In this document: positions 16,338-26,005 of the stretch, one piece after another | How the letters are laid out: every line of letters begins with the position of its first letter | Position numbering within the stretch: the first letter of the stretch is position 1 | NCBI GenBank assembly: GCA_018268915.1 | Contig: JAFDVQ010000017.1 | Coordinates: 1-64,000, forward strand | From: Acidobacteriota bacterium | Lineage (GTDB): Bacteria > Acidobacteriota > Terriglobia > Terriglobales > Acidobacteriaceae | Reading direction: 5' to 3' | Length of the DNA stretch: 64,000 nt | Translations under genes and position numbers: made by a program | The notes under the pieces: model-generated | Told to the model about the DNA's origin: nothing | What the model saw: only the letters and a program-made list of their open reading frames with translations | Databases searched by the model: none

Positions 16338-18713
16338 CTACTCGTCCCCGTCCGGCCCCCCACGAATGACCTTCATCGTCTCGGAATACGCCTTGGTCTG
16401 GTACTCGTCAGGTGGAACACCGCCTGCCAGGTACCGCACGAAGTAGTCCCACCGTCGGCGCATCATGTACTGCGAAGCGGCCCCATACCCGTGCGCAGCA
16501 TTTGGAATCAGGATCAGATCGAAGTCTCTATTCGCTTTGATCAGTGCATCGACAAGCAGCAGCGTATTGTTTGGCGGAACGTTATCGTCCATCGTGCCGT
16601 GCGCCAAAAGCAAATGCCCCTTGAGATTCTTCGCGAAGTTCTGATTAGCCTGCGAATCGTAATTACTTGTGCCGTCAGACCTCTTCTCTTCGATCCCCGC
16701 CCACTTTTCGGCCCAGTCATCTTCGTAGTCGCGTTGATCGTGATTGCCGCTCTCGGCAATACCCACCTTGAAGAACTCCGGGTAGTGCAGCAGTGCAGCG
16801 CCCGTTGCATTTCCTCCGCCCGAGTGTCCCCATATCCCCACATGGTCGAGGTCAATGAAGGGGTACTTCTTGGCGAGATCCTTCATCCCTGCGATCTGAT
16901 CGGGAATCGTGTTGTCACCGAGATCCGCGTAATAGGCCTCATGAAAAGTCTTCGAACGATATGGCGTGCCCATTCCGTCGATGCAGACCACCACGAAGCC
17001 AAGCTCGGCCAGCGACTGCATATCTCCGTGAGAAGCCCGGAACTCCCGCCCGCCGCACGAGCCAATCTGCGGACCCGGATAAACATAATTGATGATGGGA
17101 TACTTCTTCGCTGCGTCGAAGCGCGTCGGCTTGAACATAAAGCCGTACAGATCCGTCTTCCCGTCGCGTCCCTTCACCGTAATCGGAGTGAGAGGCTGCC
17201 AACCTGCGGCGGTAAGCGGAGCGATGTCCTGCTTCGCCACCTCCATCACCGTTTTGCCTTGCGAATCACGCACCACAGTGACCTGCGGCTGTGTCGGAGT
17301 CGAATACGTATCCGTGAAGTAGCGCCCATCATGCGACACCTTGATGCGATGCGTCGCATTCTCCGGCGTCAGAAGCTTCAGATCCGACCCATCAAACTTG
17401 ACGCTGTAGAAGTGCTCAAAATACGGATCGCGATCCTTCTCGCGCCCAACGCCCACAAAGTAAAGAGTGCGCGCCTTGTCGTCGACATAAAGAACCTGCG
17501 TAACGTTGCCCGGCCCCCTCGTGATCTGGTTCTTCAGCTTGCCGCTCGTGAGGTCGTAGAGGTAGAGATTGCCCCAGTTATCGCGTTCGCTGAACCAGAG
17601 AATCTCGTTGGACTCAGGCAGGTAATGCCAGTTGATCTTGCCATTTCCGCTCTCGTAAAACTTCGGAACCGTCTCGCCCATCACCTCGCGCACTTCGCCC
17701 GTCTCGGCGTCAGCCACCCTGAGCCACTCCTGCTTGTGATCGCGCGAGGTTGAAACGAAAGCCAGATGCTTCGTATCCGGGCTCCATTCCGCGTCTGCCA
17801 GCGTGTCGCCATCGCAAGCAATGTCATCGCAAAGTGTGGATCGATGCTGGTCAGGCGGCATCTTCAGCCGGACAACTTTGCGCGACTCCAAATCAATAAC
17901 CACGCGCTCGATCATGGTCACGTCTTTGTCGCCAACCAGCGGATACTTCCATGCCTCCAGCTTCGGATGGGTATTCGAGACCGGCACCAGGTACATCTCG
18001 CCGGTCTTCCGCTGATCCTGCTGGAAAGTAGCGATCTTCTTCGAATCAGCCGACCACAGCACAATCGCCGAGTCCGAGTGCTTCCATCCTGCGTTGTCCG
18101 TCGCATAGCCGAAGTTCTCAACGCCATCGGTAGTCAGCTGGGTCTCTGCACCCGACTCCAGGTTGCGAACCCACAGGTTCCAGTCGCGGATGAAAGCTCC
18201 CAGTTTGCGGTCCGGCGACAACGTGAGTGGCGGATGAGCGGCCTCGTCTTTAGCAGGCGGCCCGCCCGCGATCAGCTTGCACGAGTATGTACTTCCAATC
18301 TCGCATTGATAAGTTGCGCCGCGCGAAGTAAAAATGAACGTCCGGCCGCTGTTCGCCAGAGAAATATCTGTAAGCTGCAGGTGCTTCGCATCGGCGCCCG
18401 CCTTCGAAACCGGCTTGAGAGCCGCAGCAAGCTTTTCCTGGTCGAACAGCGGCGCGCGCGAGCCCTTCGCCGGATCAACCACGACGTAGCTCATCCCAGT
18501 GCTGTCAACCTCGCGGTACCAGAAGCGACCGTCGTCGAGCCACTGGGCATTCACCTGTCCTTTGTAGGCCAGTGGATTGACGTTGTAGGCCATGAACTTT
18601 TCAGCACTGGCATAATCGGCGTCGGTGTATTGGCGCGGCTGTTGCGAAAGAAGGCAAACCGGCGCGATGGCGAGCGAAACCAGAACAATTCTCAAACAGG
18701 GGGTTGCGTTCAT
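16338..18713 (-). CDS. S9B dipeptidyl-peptidase IV-like serine peptidase
   Basis: A 791-residue exported enzyme: signal peptide (MNATPCLRIVLVSLAIAPVCLLSQ), an N-terminal eight-blade propeller, and a C-terminal alpha/beta-hydrolase domain. The catalytic serine is in GIWGHSGGGNATG (Ser631), the aspartate in HGTMDDNV (about Asp709) and the histidine in NAAHGYG (His741); spacing and positions are close to those of DPP-IV. It should cleave X-Pro dipeptides from peptide N-termini. The DUF885 peptidase follows after 38 bp on the same strand. Confidence 0.92.
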   Translation of the reverse strand: MNATPCLRIVLVSLAIAPVCLLSQQPRQYTDADYASAEKFMAYNVNPLAYKGQVNAQWLDDGRFWYREVDSTGMSYVVVDPAKGSRAPLFDQEKLAAALKPVSKAGADAKHLQLTDISLANSGRTFIFTSRGATYQCEIGSTYSCKLIAGGPPAKDEAAHPPLTLSPDRKLGAFIRDWNLWVRNLESGAETQLTTDGVENFGYATDNAGWKHSDSAIVLWSADSKKIATFQQDQRKTGEMYLVPVSNTHPKLEAWKYPLVGDKDVTMIERVVIDLESRKVVRLKMPPDQHRSTLCDDIACDGDTLADAEWSPDTKHLAFVSTSRDHKQEWLRVADAETGEVREVMGETVPKFYESGNGKINWHYLPESNEILWFSERDNWGNLYLYDLTSGKLKNQITRGPGNVTQVLYVDDKARTLYFVGVGREKDRDPYFEHFYSVKFDGSDLKLLTPENATHRIKVSHDGRYFTDTYSTPTQPQVTVVRDSQGKTVMEVAKQDIAPLTAAGWQPLTPITVKGRDGKTDLYGFMFKPTRFDAAKKYPIINYVYPGPQIGSCGGREFRASHGDMQSLAELGFVVVCIDGMGTPYRSKTFHEAYYADLGDNTIPDQIAGMKDLAKKYPFIDLDHVGIWGHSGGGNATGAALLHYPEFFKVGIAESGNHDQRDYEDDWAEKWAGIEEKRSDGTSNYDSQANQNFAKNLKGHLLLAHGTMDDNVPPNNTLLLVDALIKANRDFDLILIPNAAHGYGAASQYMMRRRWDYFVRYLAGGVPPDEYQTKAYSETMKVIRGGPDGDE

Positions 18714-18872
18714 TCTGAAGAGTTCCTTGGCGCGAGTAACCCCGTTTCTTCCGGGTTCTGCGCAATGTGCGGGGATTCAGAGATGCTGTACGACGGCAAT
18801 TCTAAATGGCAGCGGCGCTAAGGCGCACTTGACGCCCGGAGGAACAGCACCCAGCCATCCCTCGCTTTAATG

Positions 18873-20423
18873 TCACTCCGATGGCTGCCGGATCACGGCA
18901 TTTCTCGCTTCTATCGTTGGGTTGGCAGCAGTGCCCGACAGTGTGAGTGTGACGGTACGCACCGGTGCGAATACAGCCTTCGGATTGCCGCCAGCCTTCG
19001 CTGCCGGCCCGCCCGGATTTGGACCGCCGAGCCTCGCCGTTAGTTTGAAGTCGAGTGCGCCAGTCAGCGCCACAGTTCCTTCGCCGTTTGCGGTCCCGAA
19101 TCCTGGAACCTCTGCATAAATCTCGCTGATACGGGTTTCCTGCGGCGTCGAGTTCACCTTGGCCTTGAGCACCTTGACGTCGGTGTCACTTCCGCTTTTC
19201 ACAGTTGAATTCAGTCCCACAATCTTCGAGCTCAGGTCGAATCCAACAAGCTTGCTGTTGTCAATCTCTACCGGCCCGCTCACGGTCGCAGCCGTCGCCG
19301 GGCCGTTGATCGTCATGTCTGCCGTAAGGGCGCCGCCCTGGAGGGATGAGCCGCTCGGCAAGCGGACACCTAAGATCGGCAGCAGAGGTTCGATCTCACC
19401 CACCGGCACTCCAGGAGCGGAGAGATGCAGATCGATCATTGTCGCCTGTTGTGAAGCTTTGAAGCTTCCTCGTGCGTGAACCACCGTCGACCCGGCATGA
19501 ATCGCCACATCGGAAACGATGCCGTCGCGCGTAGCCAGGCTCTCGGATACGGAGTAGTCGACGTCTACGGGATTCTGCGACGGCATTCCCTTGGGAGCGA
19601 GTTGCAACTGCGATGCCTTGATCTTGCCACTGCTCGTCAGGCTCACGCCGTCGGACCGGACCTCTCCATCGACATCCCCGTTCATTGCGATCCCCTGAGC
19701 CTGCTCAATCAACCCTGACAGAACCGGGTTGAACTCGCGGAGCTGGATCGTCCCGTGAAAGGGTGATTTCGACACGTCGCTCTGGGCGATTGGACCGGCC
19801 TCTCCGGTCAGGCTGACGGTTCCACTTCCGGGCAGCTTGGCAGACAGTTCAAATGGGAACGTGCCAAAGGACGAAAATTGCTTCAGCGTCAGATTGACTT
19901 CACTGTACTCAAATGGCTTGGCCGTCTGAGGAATGGAAGACACCAGGGCGCTCCCATTGACGATCTTCAGTTCTTTAACCCTAAAAGCCGCTGCCGGAGC
20001 GGGTGGGTCCGATCCACCCGTTCCTGCATTGGGAAGCGTTAGACCAGAGTAGTTCCATTTGCCGTTCGTGTGCTCGATCAGCTGAATCGATGGACTATCG
20101 ATCGTGAGTCCGGAGATGTGAACCTCGTGATTCATCAACAGAGGCAGCACATCCACGCTCACATCAAGGCTTTTTGCCTGCAAAAACGGCACATTGCTGA
20201 AATCTGGATCATCGGAAATGGCTAGCTCCTCGGCAACGAGACTGCCGTGCACCAGCGAGAACGTTAGCCTCCCCATCGTGACCGTTCGTCCGAACGCGCT
20301 CGACAGCTGAGCCTCAACTGTCGGCCTGAACGAGTCTGCATTCAGAAAGAATGGCAAGAGAAAGATGACCGTGAGAGCCGCACCGATCACTAGTGCGGCA
20401 ATTACGAGCCATACTTTGGCCAT
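18873..20423 (-). CDS. AsmA family protein
   Basis: A 516-residue membrane-anchored protein. The ATG chosen has GGAGGAA in front and opens MAKVWLVIAALVIGAALTVIFLLPFFL, a single N-terminal membrane helix; the rest is periplasmic. The segment FLNADSFRPTVEAQLSSAFGRTVTMGRLTFSLVHGSLVAEELAISDDP is the typical AsmA N-terminus, and the C-terminal part (LDFKLTARLGG) resembles the AsmA_2 repeat. AsmA-like proteins bridge the envelope and affect lipid transport and outer-membrane assembly. It sits between a peptidase gene and an SDR gene on the same strand, without obvious functional link. Confidence 0.85.
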   Translation of the reverse strand: MAKVWLVIAALVIGAALTVIFLLPFFLNADSFRPTVEAQLSSAFGRTVTMGRLTFSLVHGSLVAEELAISDDPDFSNVPFLQAKSLDVSVDVLPLLMNHEVHISGLTIDSPSIQLIEHTNGKWNYSGLTLPNAGTGGSDPPAPAAAFRVKELKIVNGSALVSSIPQTAKPFEYSEVNLTLKQFSSFGTFPFELSAKLPGSGTVSLTGEAGPIAQSDVSKSPFHGTIQLREFNPVLSGLIEQAQGIAMNGDVDGEVRSDGVSLTSSGKIKASQLQLAPKGMPSQNPVDVDYSVSESLATRDGIVSDVAIHAGSTVVHARGSFKASQQATMIDLHLSAPGVPVGEIEPLLPILGVRLPSGSSLQGGALTADMTINGPATAATVSGPVEIDNSKLVGFDLSSKIVGLNSTVKSGSDTDVKVLKAKVNSTPQETRISEIYAEVPGFGTANGEGTVALTGALDFKLTARLGGPNPGGPAAKAGGNPKAVFAPVRTVTLTLSGTAANPTIEARNAVIRQPSE

Positions 20424-20528
20424 CCCGTTCGTTCCTCCATATAAGGTTGGAGTGATTGTATCTCCCCGTCCCCGCTTGCCGGTCTCAAAGAACACCGCCA
20501 ACCACTCTCAGCCTCATCAGTCCTCTGA

Positions 20529-21281
20529 CTACCAGGGAAGAGCCTTGCCGTTGTGGAAATACCCGCCGGTTGGTCCATCCTCGGGCAGAGTCGCGAGTTG
20601 AACGCTGGTCTTGCCGCCTTCGCTGATCTCCATCGGCGCGCTCGAACCGCCCATGTCAGTCTTAACCCAGCCGGGATGGGCGGAGTTGACCTTGATTTTC
20701 GTGTTCCTCAGCTCATACGCAAGGTGAACCGTGTACGCGTTCAACGCTGTCTTGGAGGCATCGTAGGCAAACGACTTCGCGTCGTAGATCGGCGACTTGG
20801 GATCGGCCTGCAGATTCAAGGATCCAAGAATGCTCGAAAGATTCACGATTCGTCCCGCCGGGCTCTTCCGGATCAGGGGAAGCAGTGTCTTCGTCAGCGC
20901 AACCTGCGCGAAGAAGTTCGTCTCAAACACCCTCCGAAGAACGTCGAGCGGCACATCGGCTGCACGGTGCTCCGGTCCTTCGCCCGGGAAGGTGCCGCCA
21001 GCGACGCCCGCATTGTTTATCAGTATGTCCAGCCGGCCATACTTCGAGTCGAAGTAGTCATAGGCCGTTTGGTAATCCGCCGCCTTCGTAATGTCAAACT
21101 CGAGTACATCCGCATCAACTCCCGCCGCGCGCAGTTTCGCAAGCGCTTCGTCGCCGGCAGATTTTTGCCTTGACCCGATGATGACCTTGACGTCCTCGCC
21201 CTTCTTTGTCCCCAGATCAAGGGCGGTCTGAAGTCCAAGTCCGCGATTCCCGCCAGTTATGAATGCAATCTTCTGTGCCAT
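20529..21281 (-). CDS. Short-chain dehydrogenase/reductase
   Basis: A 250-residue classical SDR. Cofactor motif TGGNRGLG at residues 9-16, NNAG at 89-92, catalytic serine in NLSS (149/150), and YDASK with Tyr173 and Lys177. The insertion before the active-site tyrosine (LNLQADPKSPIYDAKSFAYDASK) and C-terminus GGYFHNGKALPW resemble the carbonyl-reductase/menthol-dehydrogenase branch, so NADPH-dependent carbonyl reduction is likely. The substrate cannot be told. ATG at 21281 follows AAGGAGAA; the longer frame upstream was discarded. Confidence 0.88.
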   Translation of the reverse strand: MAQKIAFITGGNRGLGLQTALDLGTKKGEDVKVIIGSRQKSAGDEALAKLRAAGVDADVLEFDITKAADYQTAYDYFDSKYGRLDILINNAGVAGGTFPGEGPEHRAADVPLDVLRRVFETNFFAQVALTKTLLPLIRKSPAGRIVNLSSILGSLNLQADPKSPIYDAKSFAYDASKTALNAYTVHLAYELRNTKIKVNSAHPGWVKTDMGGSSAPMEISEGGKTSVQLATLPEDGPTGGYFHNGKALPW

Positions 21282-21388
21282 CAGTGAGTTCTCCTTGTCG
21301 TGCCTTGGATTCTTCAGCACGCACAGAAGCTTCAGCATTTTGCTCACCTCCGGGTTTGACCCAGCATCGAAGTCCGGAGGAGGTGCGT

Positions 21389-21796
21389 ATGCCCGAGAAA
21401 GAAACCATGCAGCGAGCTAAAGAAGATCTTCGCGAAGGCAAATCTCCTTCAACGGCCGCCGGAGAATTCGTCCGGGAGGAGATTGATCACGTGCGGGAAG
21501 GGAAGCACGGCGCCAGGTCGCCGGAGCAGGCAATCGCGATCGGACTGAGCAAGGCTCGCCGTGCCGGTATCCCCCTGAAGCCCCCCGCTCGCGGCAAAGC
21601 AAGTCATGAAACCAGACAGAGAGCAGAAAGGGACCTCTCGAAAGGTCAGTCGGAACCGCAGTCCGGGCCGGAAGGGAAGAGCGTTAGAGGGCGCTCCCGG
21701 TTGAAGGCCATGCAGGAGGAGCCGAAAAGCACAGCATCCCACCATGCATTGTCAGAACATGCAAAGCGCGCCAACGGCCGGAAGAAAACGAACTGA
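21389..21796 (+). CDS. DUF6496 domain protein, small and basic
   Basis: A 135-residue, highly charged protein with N-terminus MPEKETMQRAKEDLREGKSP and the block EIDHVREGKHGARSPEQAIAIGLSKARRAGIPL, which I recognise as the conserved core of DUF6496 proteins. It is followed by a low-complexity basic tail ending HAKRANGRKKTN. No catalytic residues are evident; the helical A/R-rich core and basic tail suggest nucleic-acid or protein binding, which is inference. GGAGGAGGT stands six bases before the ATG. It diverges from the SDR gene, sharing a 107-bp promoter region. Confidence 0.75.
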   Translation: MPEKETMQRAKEDLREGKSPSTAAGEFVREEIDHVREGKHGARSPEQAIAIGLSKARRAGIPLKPPARGKASHETRQRAERDLSKGQSEPQSGPEGKSVRGRSRLKAMQEEPKSTASHHALSEHAKRANGRKKTN

Positions 21797-21908
21797 TTGT
21801 TTGACAGCGGAAGTCAGGGTCAGTGCGGGATAATGGGTGTAACCCTCGTTCGTTTGCAAGATCGAAACCGAAGAAGGTATCTTTGCAGCGAATAAGGTTG
21901 GAGCCTGG

Positions 21909-24239
21909 ATGCGCCCTTCTGATTCCCCGGAACAGGACGCGGCGGATGCGGCTGGTGCTGAACGGGCCGAGTTCGCTCAATTCGCGTTGGAGAACCTGTT
22001 TGATATATCTCCTGACGCAGTTGTGGTCACGGATGCCAGTGGTAAGATCCGGGCGGCAAATCCGCGTGCAGCCGAGTTGTTCGGTTACACACCAGATGAG
22101 TTGACTGGCAAATCCATCGACGATCTGGTTCCTGAGCGATTCCGCAGACACCATCCATCCCACCGCGAAAACTATCACGCGCATCCGCGAGCCCGCCAGA
22201 TGGGCGCGGCGCTGAACCTGTATGCACTGCGCAAGGACGGATCAGAGTTTCCCGTCGACATCATGCTCAAGCCGCTGCGCACCCCGAATGGGACCGCGGT
22301 GCTCAGCATCATTCGCGATGTGACTGAGCAGCGGGAAGCGCAGGACCTCGTTCGTCGAAAAGACCTGCAACTTCGTTCTCTATTGGACGGTGTCAGAGAC
22401 TATGCCATCTACCTGCTCGACAAAGATGGATACGTCACTACATGGAACCCCGGCGCGGAGCGTATCAAGCAATACACTCCCGATGAAATCATCGGCAAGC
22501 ACTACTCCCGTTTCTTTACGCAGGAAGATCTTGAGCGCGACCGCCCTGCGGAACTGATGAAACTCGCGGCGCAACGCGGAAGAGTCGAACATGAAGGGTG
22601 GCGTGTCCGTAAAGATGGGACGCGTTTCTGGGCCAACATTGTTCTGACTGCTGTGCTCGATCCCGCATCTGGAGAAGTCACCGGATACGCAAAGGTGACG
22701 CGGGACTTCACCGACCGCAAGCGCGCCGAAGAGGCGGTGATGTTGCAGCTCAGCCAGGCCCTGCTGGCAAACATGGATGTGCGCAAGCTGCTCGGGGCAA
22801 TTGCTGCGAGTTTGTCCGAGGTGGTTCCGCTGGATGCGGCAACCCTAGGTCTTTACGACGAGAACTCCGGCAATCTGATGGTGCAATTTCTGGCTGTTGA
22901 TGTTCAAAACCCCCAGCAGGCAGAAGTGCGCGTCCCACTCGATGACTCTCCTGCAGGCCGGGCGTACCAGACTCGAGAGCCCGTTCTCCTCGATGAGATT
23001 CAGGGATCTGATCTGGCGTCGGGCGCCGTGCATCTGACTTCGCTTGGCATGAGGTCCGGCTGCTGGGTCCCGCTCATTCATCGCGAAGTAGTCGTCGGTG
23101 TCCTGGCGGTCGCGAGTCGGCGTCCGAGCGCCTTTTCCCAAAGAGAGTTGGAGATGCTGGTTCAAGTCGCTGACCAGGTGGCGATGGCAGTCAGCAATGC
23201 TGTGGTCTTCCGCCAGATTGCCGAACTGCGGGACCGGCTGAGGCAGGAGAAGCTTTACCTCGAAGAAGAGATCAACCTCGAGAACCGCTTCGAAGACATC
23301 GTGGGCGAGAGCGGCGGCCTGCGTCAGGTTCTCAAGCAGATTGAAACCGTTGCTCCTACAGACGCCACAGTCCTCATTCAGGGTGAAACCGGAACGGGCA
23401 AGGAACTGCTGGCACGCGCACTTCACAGGCTGAGCGGGCGCAGCGATCGAACCTTCGTAAAGGTGAACTGCGCCGCAATCCCGGCCGGCTTGCTCGAGAG
23501 CGAGCTCTTCGGACACGAGAAAGGCGCATTCACAGGGGCGATTGCGCGCAAGATGGGCCGCGTCGAGCTTGCGCATGAAGGCACGTTGTTTCTCGACGAA
23601 GTCGGCGAACTTCCTTTTGACCTCCAGCCCAAGTTGCTGCGGGCCCTTCAGGAGCGGGAGATCGAGCGGCTCGGTGGTAACAGACCTATCCCGGTCAACG
23701 TGCGCCTCATTGCAGCCACGAACCGCGATTTAGGTGAGATGGTTGCAGCGAAACAGTTCCGTAGCGATCTCTACTACCGGCTCAAAGTGTTCCCAATCTT
23801 CTCGCCGCCGCTCCGTGACAGAGTTGGTGACATTCCAGTGCTGGTCCGGCATTTCGTTTCGAGTCACAGCCGTCGGATGGGCAAGAACATCACCTCCATC
23901 CCCGAGCAGACAATGCAGGCCCTTTGCCGCTGGCCATGGCCCGGGAATATCCGGGAACTTGAAAACTTCCTCGAGCGATCCGTGATTCTCACGCGAGGCT
24001 CGGATCTGTATGTTCCGCTAGTCGAACTGGAAACCAAAATCGCCGAAGAAGAGGAAGAGCTGGAACGCACTCATCCAACCTTGCAGGCCGCCGAGCGCGA
24101 GCACGTTCTCCGCGTGCTGCGGGAGACGAAAGGGCAGATCGGCGGAGCAGATGGTGCAGCCGCACGTCTGGGATTGAAGCGCACCACTCTGAACTCGAAG
24201 CTGAAAAAACTCGGCATCGAACGCCCCGACTATATGTGA
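21909..24239 (+). CDS. Sigma-54 enhancer-binding protein (PAS-PAS-GAF-AAA+-Fis)
   Basis: A 776-residue activator of RpoN promoters. Order: PAS 1 (about 25-145, FDISPDAVVVTDASGKIRAAN), PAS 2 (about 155-280, GVRDYAIYLLDKDGYVTTWNPGAERIKQY), GAF (about 290-440), AAA+ domain with Walker A GETGTGKE at 492-499 and the sigma-54-contacting GAFTGA loop at 539-544, LFLDEVGELP, then a Fis-type helix-turn-helix (about 725-772, AARLGLKRTTLNSKLKKLGI). There is no receiver domain, so it senses a ligand or redox signal directly, as in FhlA/NifA-type regulators. No target operon is obvious next to it, but a sigma-54-like promoter with an upstream repeat cluster lies 1.4 kb away. Confidence 0.95.
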   Translation: MRPSDSPEQDAADAAGAERAEFAQFALENLFDISPDAVVVTDASGKIRAANPRAAELFGYTPDELTGKSIDDLVPERFRRHHPSHRENYHAHPRARQMGAALNLYALRKDGSEFPVDIMLKPLRTPNGTAVLSIIRDVTEQREAQDLVRRKDLQLRSLLDGVRDYAIYLLDKDGYVTTWNPGAERIKQYTPDEIIGKHYSRFFTQEDLERDRPAELMKLAAQRGRVEHEGWRVRKDGTRFWANIVLTAVLDPASGEVTGYAKVTRDFTDRKRAEEAVMLQLSQALLANMDVRKLLGAIAASLSEVVPLDAATLGLYDENSGNLMVQFLAVDVQNPQQAEVRVPLDDSPAGRAYQTREPVLLDEIQGSDLASGAVHLTSLGMRSGCWVPLIHREVVVGVLAVASRRPSAFSQRELEMLVQVADQVAMAVSNAVVFRQIAELRDRLRQEKLYLEEEINLENRFEDIVGESGGLRQVLKQIETVAPTDATVLIQGETGTGKELLARALHRLSGRSDRTFVKVNCAAIPAGLLESELFGHEKGAFTGAIARKMGRVELAHEGTLFLDEVGELPFDLQPKLLRALQEREIERLGGNRPIPVNVRLIAATNRDLGEMVAAKQFRSDLYYRLKVFPIFSPPLRDRVGDIPVLVRHFVSSHSRRMGKNITSIPEQTMQALCRWPWPGNIRELENFLERSVILTRGSDLYVPLVELETKIAEEEEELERTHPTLQAAEREHVLRVLRETKGQIGGADGAAARLGLKRTTLNSKLKKLGIERPDYM

Positions 24240-24388
24240 AAGTTGCGGTTTCAAGCTCGCCCGAAAATCGCTCCTATCCCGTATCAACAAACACAAGTCG
24301 ATTCGATGGATGCAACATCGGCTCTTCGTTCTCATCCCGACAATGGAGAAGCACGAGCTAGGAAAGGGAAGCTGAATGCAACTCGCGT

Positions 24389-25408
24389 TTAATCCCGAAG
24401 GTGCTTCCGAAAGAAAGCACCCATCTCTTCATTGAACTTCCTGTGAAACGCGACTCTGTCGAAGCCCGGTGGATCCACGCAAACAATCGTGTGATTGGCC
24501 GACTTGGCTTCTTCAGAACAAGGGCAATCAAACGACAGATGAGTAGCGCCGGCGACCAGATGAAATTCGGGTTTCTCCGGGAGGTTCGCTGCAACGCCAG
24601 ACACTTCTTGAGGTCGTACTCCCATACCACCCAGTTCCGAACTCCACAGTTGAATTGGAGCATGAACCTTTTTCAGACTCGACTTGTCGGGGAAAAAATC
24701 GACAGGGTCTGCGATGACATAGGCCGATATGCGTGGTTCATATTCCGAAGCTTGGTGAGGAACCTCGTGATCTCGGATCTGAGCACACATGTGTACAACC
24801 GGAGGACACTGGATTACCAATGTGTTGAAGTCAGGCGTTCCTCCTGCTAGAACCAGTCCCGTGTAGCCGCCACGAGAAAACCCGAAGAAACCAATGTGAC
24901 GCAAATCGATATCGACGCCAGCAGGTCGGTGATGTTCAAAGAAATCAATCGTTCGCTTGATTTCAATGGGCCGAATAGAAAATGATGACATGTCGTCCGC
25001 GGATTTCCCGCCGATATCGAGTGTGGAATCCAACGAATGGTTGATGGCTACAACGGCAAAGCCGGTATCAGCCAGAAACTCGGCCGTATCGAAGTGGCTA
25101 TATCTGTCCTCGAACATTCCATGAGAGATCACGATCAGCGGAAGTCTCTTCCGAGTCACCGGACAATTCTCGATCACATGCATCGTTGTTGGAATCCCGC
25201 TCCGGTCCACAACGCTCGCCTGTGCTGAAGTCGCACACGGTGTCCAAAGCTCCGCCACAATTCTCGGTCCGCTGCCGTCGGCTGGGATCACAATGTGTCG
25301 AATACCCGCTGCCTGAGCGGCCATTGGTAGCAATACGAGCACGAGCAATCGCGAGACTCTAAGCCAGTCGATACACGCTCTCTTGAACGAGTCAGGATCA
25401 ATGATCAT
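24389..25408 (-). CDS. Exported alpha/beta hydrolase (dienelactone-hydrolase/PAF-acetylhydrolase-like)
   Basis: A 339-residue protein beginning MIIDPDSFKRACIDWLRVSRLLVLVLLPMAAQA, a signal peptide or anchor. AGGAG stands upstream of the chosen ATG at 25408. The core is an alpha/beta hydrolase: LIVISHGMFEDRYSHFDTAEFLADTGFAVVAINH, nucleophile elbow GFFGFSRGGYTG, and GATHLSF as the likely catalytic histidine region. Similar proteins are annotated as predicted dienelactone hydrolases. The substrate is unknown. It diverges from the STAS-Crp operon across a long regulatory region and converges on the enhancer-binding protein gene. Confidence 0.75.
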   Translation of the reverse strand: MIIDPDSFKRACIDWLRVSRLLVLVLLPMAAQAAGIRHIVIPADGSGPRIVAELWTPCATSAQASVVDRSGIPTTMHVIENCPVTRKRLPLIVISHGMFEDRYSHFDTAEFLADTGFAVVAINHSLDSTLDIGGKSADDMSSFSIRPIEIKRTIDFFEHHRPAGVDIDLRHIGFFGFSRGGYTGLVLAGGTPDFNTLVIQCPPVVHMCAQIRDHEVPHQASEYEPRISAYVIADPVDFFPDKSSLKKVHAPIQLWSSELGGMGVRPQEVSGVAANLPEKPEFHLVAGATHLSFDCPCSEEAKSANHTIVCVDPPGFDRVAFHRKFNEEMGAFFRKHLRD

Positions 25409-25490
25409 TTGCTCTCCTAAAACAGCAGAACACTCCATTCAGGCTCAACTTCGATCGATTCTAGTGTCTTGACTCTTCAACTTGAGTCGG

Positions 25491-25570
25491 GTGACGAACC
25501 TTCTCGTGACGAGATCTCGTCCGGTGACGATATGTCGTCATCGTCACTTCGTCACTTCCATCGTCGTCAC
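25491..25570. promoter_or_regulatory. Cluster of GTGACGA / TCGTCAC repeats
   Basis: Three direct GTGACGA copies (25491, 25506, 25524) are followed by inverted TCGTCA(C) copies (25535, 25541, 25549, 25564) within 80 bp. The inner pair forms the palindrome TGACGATATGTCGTCA (25525-25540). The cluster lies 85-190 bp upstream of a sigma-54-like element, the usual place for enhancer sites. Confidence 0.65.
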
Positions 25571-25571
25571 C

Positions 25572-25587
25572 TGTGATATCCCTCACT
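25572..25587 (+). promoter_or_regulatory. CRP-type binding site (TGTGA-N6-TCACt)
   Basis: TGTGATATCCCTCACT matches nine of ten conserved positions of TGTGA-N6-TCACA. The Crp-family protein encoded two genes downstream has the recognition helix RETVTR, as in CRP, so autoregulation is plausible. Confidence 0.6.
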
Positions 25588-25652
25588 CCCAATAAAATCT
25601 AATCCCTTCAGAATCAGCCACTAACAACACCGCCTTCGATCGTCACACAAGT

Positions 25653-25669
25653 TTGGCACGCGGCATGCC
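25653..25669 (+). promoter_or_regulatory. Candidate sigma-54 (-24/-12) promoter
   Basis: TTGGCACGCGGCATGCC has GG and GC separated by exactly 10 nt and a near-consensus -24 half (TTGGCACG); the -12 half reads ATGC rather than TTGC. The transcription start would be near 25680, just before a GGAGG at 25689-25693 and the TTG start of the STAS gene. Confidence 0.55.
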
Positions 25670-25703
25670 TTATACAGGGCAGGCTGATGGAGGCCTGAAT
25701 ACG

Positions 25704-26003
25704 TTGCGAATCACGATTCAAGATACGGCAGAAGCACTCGAGATGAGATTAGAAGGACGAGTGGCAGGCCCCTGGGCGAGTGAACTTGATCGAGTCTGGG
25801 CAGAAACGGCTCCCAGGCTGCAATCGAAGAAGCTCGTCATCGACCTGCACAACGTCACCTATGCAGATGCCAACGGCAAGCAGGTGCTCAGAGGCATCTA
25901 CGCTCAGACACACGCCGAACTCCTTGCCACGACACCGTGGGCGCAATTTCTAGCCGAAGAAGTTACCGCAAAAAAAACCACTTTTGTGGAAGAGGGAGAA
26001 TAA
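25704..26003 (+). CDS. STAS-domain protein (anti-sigma-antagonist-like)
   Basis: A 99-residue protein, (M)RITIQDTAEALEMRLEGRVAGPWASELDRVW...KKLVIDLHNVTYADANGKQVLRGIY, with the beta-alpha pattern of a STAS domain. The position of the usual SpoIIAA phosphoserine is occupied by ADANG rather than a D-S-S/T-G-x motif, so classical phosphoswitching is doubtful. TTG at 25704 was chosen: GGAGG precedes it by 10 nt and the upstream in-frame ATG (25665) falls within the sigma-54-like element; alternative starts at 25653 or 25665 remain possible. A Crp-family gene follows after only 2 bp, so the two products are translated together and may act together. Confidence 0.75.
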   Translation: MRITIQDTAEALEMRLEGRVAGPWASELDRVWAETAPRLQSKKLVIDLHNVTYADANGKQVLRGIYAQTHAELLATTPWAQFLAEEVTAKKTTFVEEGE

Positions 26004-26005
26004 CG

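Noticed and set aside
16491..18821. Two long plus-strand frames (420 and 351 codons) opposite the S9 peptidase
   Set aside because: Antisense of a gene with an intact catalytic triad; composition typical of shadows.
25653..25703. Upstream starts (TTG 25653, ATG 25665) for the STAS gene
   Set aside because: No Shine-Dalgarno, and they overlap the sigma-54-like element; kept as alternatives only.
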